From Gammaproteobacteria bacterium (lineage in GTDB: Bacteria; Pseudomonadota; Gammaproteobacteria; Coxiellales; Coxiellaceae): DNA of 64,000 nucleotides. Location: positions 1-64,000 of the forward strand of contig JABDDR010000003.1 of NCBI GenBank assembly GCA_013287505.1. Direction: 5' to 3'. Below, piece after piece: positions 42,206 to 51,007 of this stretch (position 1 is its first letter; the number at the start of each line of letters is the position of its first letter). The position numbers and the translations under genes are program-made. The notes beneath the pieces were generated by a model. That model did not search any database. It worked only from the letters and a program-made list of their open reading frames with translations, and had not been told where the DNA came from.

Positions 42206-43906
42206 CTAACACTGGTTAGTACAAACGCCAATTTTTTTACTTTCTTCTTCGCGCAATTCTCTTCGTAATACTTTACCCACTGTCGACATCGGCAACTCAT
42301 CACGAAAATCTATCATATGCGGAATTTTATAGCCCGTTAATGATTTACGACAAAATGCAATTAATTGCGCTTCTGTGAGCATCGGATTTTTTTTAATGAC
42401 AAACGCTTTTAACGCTTCACCTGTTTTTTCGGAAGGCACACCGATCACCGCAACCGTTTGCACATCAGGATGTGATGCAATCACCGCTTCAACTTCATTC
42501 GGATATACATTAAATCCAGATACAAGCACCATATCTTTTTTTCGATCGACAATATAAACAAAACCACGCTCATCCATGTAACCAATATCACCGGTGTGCA
42601 ACCAACCCGCTTCATCCAGGGTATGATGTGTTTCATCAATCGCATGCCAATAACCTTGCATGATTTGTGGTCCACGCGCACAAATTTCACCCGTTTGGTG
42701 CAGATCCACTTCGTGATTTGATTCATTGCGAATCGTAATTTCTGTTGATGGCACTGGCACACCCACGGTGCCTGTAAAATGCGTCATGTTGACTGGACAC
42801 AATGTAATCACAGGACTGGTTTCTGTTAATCCATATCCTTGCAACACGGGTACGCCAGTGACTTTTTGCCAACGTTCTGCAACAACCCGTTGCATTGCCA
42901 TACCACCAGAAATAGTTAATTTTAATCGAGAAAAATCGACTTTTTGAAAAGCAGGCTGATTCAGCAACCCATTAAATAATGTATTTAATCCCACCATCAT
43001 TGTCATTTTGCAATGCTTAATGGCTTTAATAAATCCATTCATATCGCGCGGATTTGCAATTAATAATGTCGACGCTCCCATAGGTAAAATACACATACCA
43101 CAAACCGTTAATGAAAAAATATGATACATCGGCAACGCGCCAATCATGACACCATGATTTTGTTCTTTCACGTCATGTATCCATGAAACACACTGCAATA
43201 CATTTGCAACAATATTGCGATGCGTTAACATCGCGCCTTTTGAGCGACCTGTTGTGCCACCCGTATATTGTAAAAATGCAATATCACCATTTTTTAATTC
43301 GATAGGATTAAATGAATAATTTTTTCCACGCGCCAATGCTTTTTTAAAAAAAATGGCGCTGGGTAAACGATAATCGGGTATTTTTTTTTGGATAAATCGC
43401 GCCACAAAATTATAAAGTGCGCCTTTTGCAAAACCTAACAAATCGCCTATTTTTGCAATCAAAATATGTTTTAAGTGCGTTTGTGGCATAGCAGTTTCTA
43501 AATGATCTGCAAATGTTTCCAACACCAAAATAGTTTGCGCACCTGAATCATTCAATTGTTGAATTAATTCCGGCGCGGTATACAACGGATTAATATTCAC
43601 AACGATCAAACCCGCTTTTAATGCGCCAAAAATAGCAATGGGATATTGCAAAATATTGGGCATCATCATTGCAATGCGATCACCCTTTTTTAATTGCAAT
43701 TCTTGCTGTAAAAATGCGGCAAAATCCCGCACATAATTCTTCACTTCCCTATAGGACAATGAAACACCAAAACTGGTGTATACAGGACGAGATGAAAAAT
43801 CGGTTGCATATTTTTCATATAAATGCACGAGTGAATCAAACGCATCGGGATTAATCGTATCAGGAACACCGGAAGTATATTCTTTTAACCAAACTTTTTG
43901 ATCCAT
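42206..43906 (-). CDS. fadD: Long-chain-fatty-acid-CoA ligase
   Basis: [71 protein letters not shown]. Confidence 0.95.
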   Translation of the reverse strand: MDQKVWLKEYTSGVPDTINPDAFDSLVHLYEKYATDFSSRPVYTSFGVSLSYREVKNYVRDFAAFLQQELQLKKGDRIAMMMPNILQYPIAIFGALKAGLIVVNINPLYTAPELIQQLNDSGAQTILVLETFADHLETAMPQTHLKHILIAKIGDLLGFAKGALYNFVARFIQKKIPDYRLPSAIFFKKALARGKNYSFNPIELKNGDIAFLQYTGGTTGRSKGAMLTHRNIVANVLQCVSWIHDVKEQNHGVMIGALPMYHIFSLTVCGMCILPMGASTLLIANPRDMNGFIKAIKHCKMTMMVGLNTLFNGLLNQPAFQKVDFSRLKLTISGGMAMQRVVAERWQKVTGVPVLQGYGLTETSPVITLCPVNMTHFTGTVGVPVPSTEITIRNESNHEVDLHQTGEICARGPQIMQGYWHAIDETHHTLDEAGWLHTGDIGYMDERGFVYIVDRKKDMVLVSGFNVYPNEVEAVIASHPDVQTVAVIGVPSEKTGEALKAFVIKKNPMLTEAQLIAFCRKSLTGYKIPHMIDFRDELPMSTVGKVLRRELREEESKKIGVCTNQC

Positions 43907-46390
43907 TTACCCAAACACCTCAGCCGCAAAATCATCGACATTAATTGCGTTCATTTTTGCAGTCATCACCTTCGCTAATTCAGACGCTTCATCTGCAGAA
44001 ATAACATTATGCGCCAATGCGGTTTTTATCCATTCTTCACGTGTTTTTGAATGCGACGGATAATCACGACGCGCAGCTGCTAATTTTTTCTCTAATGGTT
44101 CCACTGCAATCACCTGTGGCAAAATCTGGCACACTTTTGCTGCAGGATTATTATCATTAGGCGTCATGTAAAGATAGGTGCTTATTCGTTCACGAAACGA
44201 ACTCGGCTCCATAATTAATTTTGCAACTTTTTCTCCCAGACGATCAGAGGGTGGACGCAAATATTTTCCGCGCGGAAAAACAACACCATATCGCAATATA
44301 TTCGCAATCCATCTGCTCGGGAAGTTTGCCAAAATTCCATCCAATTGCGTTTGCATCTTAAATAACAAATCTTGGCAAATCCATTCAACGATCGGCAATT
44401 CTGCTTCTGGACATTTTGATTCTTCGTAGAATTTTAATGTCGAAGAACCCATGTATAAATAACTCAACAAATCACCATAACGCGCCGATATTTTTTCTGC
44501 ACGTTTTAATTCACCGCCCATAAATACCATTGCAATATCTGCCATATAAGCTAATGCAGCAGAAAAACGTGAAAATTGCTGGTAATAACGCTTTAATATG
44601 CCGCTGGGTGCGCGTGATAAACGTCCATTGGTTAATCCTAAAATAAACGCACGTGCTTTATTACTCGCAATAAATCCAAGATGTGCAAAAATGGCTTTAT
44701 CAAATGCGATTAATCCAGCTGCTTTATCTTCGTTCATCGCTGCCATCATTTCAGGTAATACATAAGGATGACATCGAATTGCACCTTGCCCGAAAATAAT
44801 CATCGAGCGCGTTAAAATATTGGCGCCTTCAACCGTAATCGCCACAGGTAATTCTATATAGCCTTGCGCTAAATAATTTTTAGGTCCCATGCAAATACCT
44901 TTGCCGCCATGAATATCCATCGCATCATTTACAACATGTCTACCCATTTCCGTTGCGTGATATTTTGAAATGGCACTCGCTACTGCCGGTCTTTTGCCTT
45001 GATCTAATGAAGACACCGTAAAGGTGCGCGTTGCTTCCATGGCATACACATTCGTTGCGATACGTGTCAATGCTTCTTCAACACCACCAAATTTTCCAAC
45101 AGGCATATTAAATTGTTGACGCGCACGTGCATAAGCACCTGTTGACAATGCAGCCATACGTGCACCACCAGTTGCCATTGAAGGTAACGAAATACTACGA
45201 CCCGCTGCCAAACATTCCATCAACATGCGCCATCCGCAACCTGCCATTTTTACACCACCAATAATGGCATCAAGCGGCACGATCACATCGCGACCAATGG
45301 TAGGACCATTTGGAAATGGGCTATGTAATGGTACATGACGACGACCAATCTCGACATTCGGCAAATTCGTGGGAATTAATGCGCACGTAATTCCCAATGA
45401 TTCTTTATTGCCAATCAAATGATCAGGATCATATAACTTAAAAGCCAATCCTAACAACGTTGCGACAGGCGCTAACGTGATATAGCGTTTATTCCAATTC
45501 AAACGAATGCATAATTGTTTTTTACCCTCAAATTCCGCCTCAATCACAACACCGTAATCTTCAATCGCGCCTGCGTCAGAGCCTGCTGTTGGACTTGTTA
45601 ATGCAAAACAAGGCACATCAATACCTTTCGCCAAACGCGGCAAATAATAGTCTTTTTGTGCATCAGTGCCGTAATGCAATAATAATTCAGCAGGCCCCAA
45701 TGAATTAGGAACGCTGGTCAAAATCGCAGCGGAACAGCTGGCACTCGCTAATTTACAAATGACTTGTGAATGCGCGTAATGTGAAAATTCCAATCCACCA
45801 AATTTTTTCGGAATAATCATTCCTAAAAATCCATTGCTACGCAAAAAATCCAGTAATTTTGTCGGTAATTCCATGGTGTGATACATCGGCCAGCTATCGA
45901 TCATCGCGCAAAATGTTTCAACAGGGCCTTCGATAAACGCACGTTCTTCGTCAGATAATTTGGACAGTGGGAATTGTTGTAATTTATTCCATTTCGGCAT
46001 CCCACTAAACAACTCGCCTTCAAAACCCACATTTCCTGCCGTTAATGCTTCACGCTCAGTGTTTGATAAGGTTGGTATCACTTGACGATAAAAACGGAAA
46101 ATGGGACGTGATAATAAATGGCGACGCAATGGACGGACATTCAACACTATAAATATCGCTGCGTTAACAATCCAAAATATGCCAAGTGTCACTGGATGAA
46201 AAGAAGAAAAGACCGAACATAAAACAAGAAAAACCGTTATTGCGATTGTCCACACTGGCAGTGATGCACGTTGAAATGCCAGCACCATCATCACAACCAA
46301 CCAAAGTATAATCCATGTGAACATCATCGCATTTACTCCTTCAAAAAAATCTGTGCGAAAGAGTATATATGCACACTTTGAAAGATGCAA
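43907..46390 (-). CDS. fadE: Acyl-CoA dehydrogenase FadE; true start probably internal
   Basis: 827 aa; ALTSPTAGSDAGAIEDYGVV, AISKYHATEMGRHVVNDAMDIHGGKGICMGP; N-terminal TM segments. Confidence 0.95.
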   Translation of the reverse strand: MHLSKCAYILFRTDFFEGVNAMMFTWIILWLVVMMVLAFQRASLPVWTIAITVFLVLCSVFSSFHPVTLGIFWIVNAAIFIVLNVRPLRRHLLSRPIFRFYRQVIPTLSNTEREALTAGNVGFEGELFSGMPKWNKLQQFPLSKLSDEERAFIEGPVETFCAMIDSWPMYHTMELPTKLLDFLRSNGFLGMIIPKKFGGLEFSHYAHSQVICKLASASCSAAILTSVPNSLGPAELLLHYGTDAQKDYYLPRLAKGIDVPCFALTSPTAGSDAGAIEDYGVVIEAEFEGKKQLCIRLNWNKRYITLAPVATLLGLAFKLYDPDHLIGNKESLGITCALIPTNLPNVEIGRRHVPLHSPFPNGPTIGRDVIVPLDAIIGGVKMAGCGWRMLMECLAAGRSISLPSMATGGARMAALSTGAYARARQQFNMPVGKFGGVEEALTRIATNVYAMEATRTFTVSSLDQGKRPAVASAISKYHATEMGRHVVNDAMDIHGGKGICMGPKNYLAQGYIELPVAITVEGANILTRSMIIFGQGAIRCHPYVLPEMMAAMNEDKAAGLIAFDKAIFAHLGFIASNKARAFILGLTNGRLSRAPSGILKRYYQQFSRFSAALAYMADIAMVFMGGELKRAEKISARYGDLLSYLYMGSSTLKFYEESKCPEAELPIVEWICQDLLFKMQTQLDGILANFPSRWIANILRYGVVFPRGKYLRPPSDRLGEKVAKLIMEPSSFRERISTYLYMTPNDNNPAAKVCQILPQVIAVEPLEKKLAAARRDYPSHSKTREEWIKTALAHNVISADEASELAKVMTAKMNAINVDDFAAEVFG

Positions 46391-46393
46391 AGC

Positions 46394-46418
46394 GTAGAGA
46401 CGCGATTTATCGCGTCTC
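46394..46418 (+). repeat. REP-like palindrome in fadE/cydA divergent region
   Basis: gtagagacgcgatttatcgcgtctc. Confidence 0.95.
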
Positions 46419-46489
46419 AGTTCAAAAGTAGACCATCCCTACAGATAATGTTAAATTATTCACACCGCTTTAACATCGAGGACACGCTT

Positions 46490-48067
46490 GTGACGCCCAG
46501 TTTACTCGTAACAGATCTTTCTCGTTTACAATTTGCATTCACCGCGATGTTTCATTTTCTTTTTGTTCCGCTCACATTGGGACTCACATGGATTTTGGTT
46601 GCCATGGAAGCGGCGTATTTAAAAACCGGTAAAACCATTTACAAAGACATGACACGTTTTTGGGGAAAAATATTAGCCATTAATTTTGCCATTGGTGTGA
46701 TCAGCGGTATTACGATGGAATTTGAATTTGGATTAAATTGGGCTTATTTTTCACGCATGATTGGCGGAAGCTTTGGTCCCATTTTAGCGATCGAAGGTAT
46801 CACCGCATTTATGTTAGAAGCCACGATGTTTGGTTTGTTCTTTTTCAGTTGGGATAAATTGAGTCGTCGCGCGCATTTTATCGTCACTTTATTTATGGCG
46901 ATTGGCGCCAGTCTTTCTATCGTCAATATTTTGGCAGCCAACAGTTGGATGCAACATCCTGTCGGCACAGTGTTTGATTATAAAAATATGACGCTGAAAA
47001 TACACAGTATCGCTGCATTATATTTACAACTTCTGTCGCAAGTGCGTATTGGTCACGTAGCGAGTGCAGCGTTTTTATTATCGTCTATTTTTGTCATGGG
47101 TATTTCCAGTTATTATTTATTAAAAAACCAAGATGTCGCTTTTGCAAAAAGATCATTTGCCGTTGCTGTGGGTTTTGGATTTATTTGTTCCGTTATGGTG
47201 ATATTTTTTGGCGATCAAAATGGACAATTGGTTGCAAGAGATGAGCCGGAAAAAATGGCTGCCATTGAAGCGCAATGGCATACGCAAAAAGCACCTGCTT
47301 CATGGTATTTAATTGCATGGCCTGATCAAAAAGAACAAAAAAATTATTTCACCCTAAAAATTCCGTATGCGTTAAGTTTAATTGCAACGCATTCGCTCTC
47401 GGGTACCGTTGAAGGCGCCGATCCTATTATCCAGAATTACGAAAAACGCGTTACAGACGGTATCCAAGCTTATACGGCGCTGCATGAAATATGGGCCAAT
47501 CATGCAACTAAAGCTGTTGAAGCCACTTATCAAAAAGATGTGACCGATTTGGGATTTGCGTATTTATTAAAACCTTACACAGACAATATCGAACACGCCA
47601 CACCCGCCGAAATTGAATCCGCGGCAAAAAGCGGCATACCCAACGTATTCGTTTCATTTTGGACGTTCCGCGTGATGATTGGATTGTGGGCTGTCATGTT
47701 TATTTTGCTTATATTGGGTTTAAATTACACGTGGCGCAATGTGCTCGAACGCAAACGATTTTTTTTACGTTGCTGCGTATTAGCCATTCCATTGCCATTT
47801 ATTGCGATTGAAGCAGGTTGGGTACTGGCAGAAGTGGGCAGACAACCTTGGTCGGTGCATTATGTATTGCCAACGCTCATGGGGACATCATCACTGAACG
47901 CTGCGTCACTCATTACCAGTTTGATTTTATTTGCCTTATTTTACGGTGTTTTAATAGGAATTGAATTATTTTTAATGTTTAAATTTGCGCGATTAGGACC
48001 GAGCAGTTTGGGCACGGGTAAATATCATTTTGAGCAAATCGATAACGGAGATCAATCACATGCTTGA
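46490..48067 (+). CDS. cydA: Cytochrome bd ubiquinol oxidase subunit I; GTG start at 46490 preferred (track ORF begins at 46385)
   Basis: DLSRLQFAFTAMFHFLFVPLTLGLTWILVAMEAAYLKTG; EAGWVLAEVGRQPW. Confidence 0.96.
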   Translation: MTPSLLVTDLSRLQFAFTAMFHFLFVPLTLGLTWILVAMEAAYLKTGKTIYKDMTRFWGKILAINFAIGVISGITMEFEFGLNWAYFSRMIGGSFGPILAIEGITAFMLEATMFGLFFFSWDKLSRRAHFIVTLFMAIGASLSIVNILAANSWMQHPVGTVFDYKNMTLKIHSIAALYLQLLSQVRIGHVASAAFLLSSIFVMGISSYYLLKNQDVAFAKRSFAVAVGFGFICSVMVIFFGDQNGQLVARDEPEKMAAIEAQWHTQKAPASWYLIAWPDQKEQKNYFTLKIPYALSLIATHSLSGTVEGADPIIQNYEKRVTDGIQAYTALHEIWANHATKAVEATYQKDVTDLGFAYLLKPYTDNIEHATPAEIESAAKSGIPNVFVSFWTFRVMIGLWAVMFILLILGLNYTWRNVLERKRFFLRCCVLAIPLPFIAIEAGWVLAEVGRQPWSVHYVLPTLMGTSSLNAASLITSLILFALFYGVLIGIELFLMFKFARLGPSSLGTGKYHFEQIDNGDQSHA

Positions 48068-49205
48068 ATATGAATTTCTGCAAATTGCTTGGTGGTTAAT
48101 TATCGGTGGTGTATTAATGGTTTATGCAAGTACCGCGGGTTTTGATGCGGGCGTAACAATGTATATGCCTTTTTTACGCGATGAAATGGATCGCAAAATT
48201 ATTTTAAATACCAGCGCACCTACTTGGGATGGTAATTTAACGTGGATCGTTTTTGCAGGCGGTGGTTTATTTGTCGTATGGCCTGCAGTTTATAGCACCG
48301 CATTTTCTGGTTTGTATGCCGCCATGCTTTTTATTTTATATTCACTTTTTTTACGCCCACCCGGTTATGAATATCGCAATAAAATTGATAGCGTAACATG
48401 GCGCAAAATGTGGGATTGGGCTTTATTTTTCAGCGGCATTATACCGGTGTTTATTTTCGGCGTTGCCTTAGGTAATTGTTTTTTAGGATTCCCATTCTAT
48501 TTTGATCCACACACCTATCGTGAATTTTATACGGGAAATTTTTGGCAGTTATTAAGCCCTTACGCTTTATTATCAGGCGCTGTGTCTGTCGTCATGGTAT
48601 TAATGCATGGTTCTGTTTTCTTACAAAGACGCACTGAGGGCCATTTGCGCAAACTCGCTTTTAAAGTCCACCTTATTTGCGCCATTTTATTATTAATTGG
48701 ATTTACCGCATCGGGTTTATTATTAATGCTGCACACTATTGGCTACAAATTAATCTCTTCAGCAGCCATTCCCACGCAAGAGCCACTCCAAAATGTCGTA
48801 CAAACAGGACCAGGATTTTGGATTCAAACCTATAGTCAATATCCCTGGAAATATTTAGCGCCCGTTGCAGCGTATGCAGGAATCATTGAATCATTATGGG
48901 CAGCCTATTTTGGTTGGGTCACCACGGCATTTTGGGCAAGTTGTTTTGCAATCGGCGGCATTGTTGCCACTGCCGGCGCTACATTATTTCCTTTTTTAAT
49001 GCCCTCTTCCACACATCCCGATCAAAGTTTAACGTTATGGAATGCATCTTCCGATCAATACGCATTAAATTCCATGTTATATATCGGTCTTTTTTTATTA
49101 ATAATTATTTTAGGCTACAAGATATTTGCGTATAGTACCATCTGGGGCAAAAAATCCACGTTGTCTGCAGAGGATGTCAAAAAAGACGAGCATTCATTTT
49201 ATTAA
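48060..49205 (+). CDS. cydB: Cytochrome bd ubiquinol oxidase subunit II (start at MLEYEFLQI)
   Basis: WWLIIGGVLMVYASTAGFDAGVTMYMPFL, WDGNLTWIVFAGGGLFVVWPAVYSTAFSG. Confidence 0.95.
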   Translation: MLEYEFLQIAWWLIIGGVLMVYASTAGFDAGVTMYMPFLRDEMDRKIILNTSAPTWDGNLTWIVFAGGGLFVVWPAVYSTAFSGLYAAMLFILYSLFLRPPGYEYRNKIDSVTWRKMWDWALFFSGIIPVFIFGVALGNCFLGFPFYFDPHTYREFYTGNFWQLLSPYALLSGAVSVVMVLMHGSVFLQRRTEGHLRKLAFKVHLICAILLLIGFTASGLLLMLHTIGYKLISSAAIPTQEPLQNVVQTGPGFWIQTYSQYPWKYLAPVAAYAGIIESLWAAYFGWVTTAFWASCFAIGGIVATAGATLFPFLMPSSTHPDQSLTLWNASSDQYALNSMLYIGLFLLIIILGYKIFAYSTIWGKKSTLSAEDVKKDEHSFY

Positions 49206-49216
49206 AAGGAGGTATT

Positions 49217-49306
49217 ATGTTTTACGTGCTTTTTGGATTAACCATTATTATTGCTGTATTGTTTGGTATTATCTTAACTTTAAAAATTGATAAAACATGT
49301 GAATAA
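49217..49306 (+). CDS. cydX: CydX-like small membrane subunit (29 aa), not in supplied ORF track
   Basis: AAAAGGAGG RBS then ATG: MFYVLFGLTIIIAVLFGIILTLKIDKTCE; single TM; directly between cydB and cydD. Confidence 0.7.
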   Translation: MFYVLFGLTIIIAVLFGIILTLKIDKTCE

Positions 49307-50951
49307 AAAAAATTATTCGTGGTTAATGAAACAATCAAAGCCAGCACATCGCTGGCTTTTTATTTCCATTCTCTTGGCTCTGATTTCTGGTTTGTTGATG
49401 ATTGTGCTATCAGGAATATTAGCAAGTATTATTTATCGTGTTTATTTGCATCATGCCACACTTACAGAACTCTTTCCGCTTTTATACTTGTTTTTAGGCA
49501 TTACTATTGCGCGAGCGGGAATCACTTGGCTGCGAGAAAAAGTTGCTTTTCAAACAGCAAGAACAGTTAAGGATAACATACGAAAAAATATTTTTAACAC
49601 GCTCTTACAATTCACGCCGACACAATTATCACAATTTAAAACAGGCGCATTAACATCAAGACTCATTGAGCATGTCGAGGCATTACACGGATTTTTTGCA
49701 GATTATTTGCCGCAAATGGTCATTGCGGTTTTGCTACCATTTATTATTTTAAGTGTTGTCTTTACCCAAAGCTGGGTTGCCGGATTAGTATTATTGATTA
49801 CTGCGCCGCTTATTCCTTTATTTATGGCATTTATCGGTATGAATACCGCAAAACTCAATCAAGAAAATTTATCCACGCTCTCACTCATGAGTGCGCATTT
49901 TTTAGATATGCTCCAAGGATTAACAACACTCACCCTATTTAATCGTGCACACGCGCAATTAAACTCGATTGAAACAGTATCTAATGAATATCGAGTAAAA
50001 ACCATGCGCATATTGCGTATCGCTTTTTTATCAACAGCAACACTTGAATTATTTAGTACGATTTCTATTGCGATTATTGCAGTTTATCTCGGATTGGGTT
50101 TATTGGGATATTTTAAAATCGGATTTGAAGGTGTGCACATTACACTGCAACACGCATTATTTATTTTACTATTAGCGCCTGAATTCTTTAGTCCGCTACG
50201 TCAATTGGGCGCATTTTATCACGCGCGAGGACAAGCTATTGGTGCTGCGGAAGGATTACTTCACTTGTATGATGAGCCTATAGAAACGCAACAATATGAA
50301 AACTGGAATGGCATCGGAAATGATTTAACGTTTGAAAAAATGCAATTTCACTATCACAACGCTAAAAATATATTTGATAATTTTGATTTATCGATTGCGT
50401 CAAATGAATGTATTGCTCTTACTGGACCCAGCGGCGCTGGAAAATCGACGCTACTGAATTTAATCGCAAAATTTAATTTTCCCACTGCTGGAAAAATAAT
50501 TGTCAACGGCCTTGATTTAAAGCGCATTGATAATGATCAATGGCGCGAGCATATCGCTTTATTGCATCAACATCCCCGCTTATTTCACGGCAGTATTCGT
50601 GACAATATTACATTGGCAAAACCTGACGCCTTAGATTCTGAAATCGAAACCGCTATACGCGAAACAGGTGTGATTGATTTTACCTTTCATTTACCAAAAG
50701 GTTTACAAACAATCATAGGCGAACAGAATTTTGGATTATCCGGCGGTCAAGCACAGCGCGTTGCGCTTGCCAGAATTTTTTTAAAAGATGCAAAAATTAT
50801 TTTATTAGATGAGCCAACAGCGCATTTAGATGAACAAAATACTGATATTGTTTTACGATTATTAGAAAAATGGTGTGGCAATAAAACAGTGATTATTGCC
50901 ACGCATGATGAAAAAATAATGCGGTATGTGGATCGTGCGATTCAATTGTAG
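49287..50951 (+). CDS. cydD: Thiol reductant ABC exporter subunit CydD
   Basis: TATLELFSTISIAIIAVYLGLGLLG; Walker A GPSGAGKST; LSGGQAQRVALARIFLKDAKIILLDEPTAHLD. Confidence 0.93.
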   Translation: MIKHVNKKNYSWLMKQSKPAHRWLFISILLALISGLLMIVLSGILASIIYRVYLHHATLTELFPLLYLFLGITIARAGITWLREKVAFQTARTVKDNIRKNIFNTLLQFTPTQLSQFKTGALTSRLIEHVEALHGFFADYLPQMVIAVLLPFIILSVVFTQSWVAGLVLLITAPLIPLFMAFIGMNTAKLNQENLSTLSLMSAHFLDMLQGLTTLTLFNRAHAQLNSIETVSNEYRVKTMRILRIAFLSTATLELFSTISIAIIAVYLGLGLLGYFKIGFEGVHITLQHALFILLLAPEFFSPLRQLGAFYHARGQAIGAAEGLLHLYDEPIETQQYENWNGIGNDLTFEKMQFHYHNAKNIFDNFDLSIASNECIALTGPSGAGKSTLLNLIAKFNFPTAGKIIVNGLDLKRIDNDQWREHIALLHQHPRLFHGSIRDNITLAKPDALDSEIETAIRETGVIDFTFHLPKGLQTIIGEQNFGLSGGQAQRVALARIFLKDAKIILLDEPTAHLDEQNTDIVLRLLEKWCGNKTVIIATHDEKIMRYVDRAIQL

Positions 50952-51007
50952 ATTCGTGCTATAGCAAACTTCCCTGTTTGAAAAAGCGAGACTTAGCTAC
51001 CCTCTGA

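Noticed and set aside
42196-42303. N-terminal extension of IspG in the ORF track
   Set aside because: Overlaps the fadD 3' end; the conserved IspG start is MRTIRHKT at 42195.
46385-46489. N-terminal extension of CydA in the ORF track
   Set aside because: It translates through a REP and lacks CydA conservation; the GTG at 46490 fits the family start.
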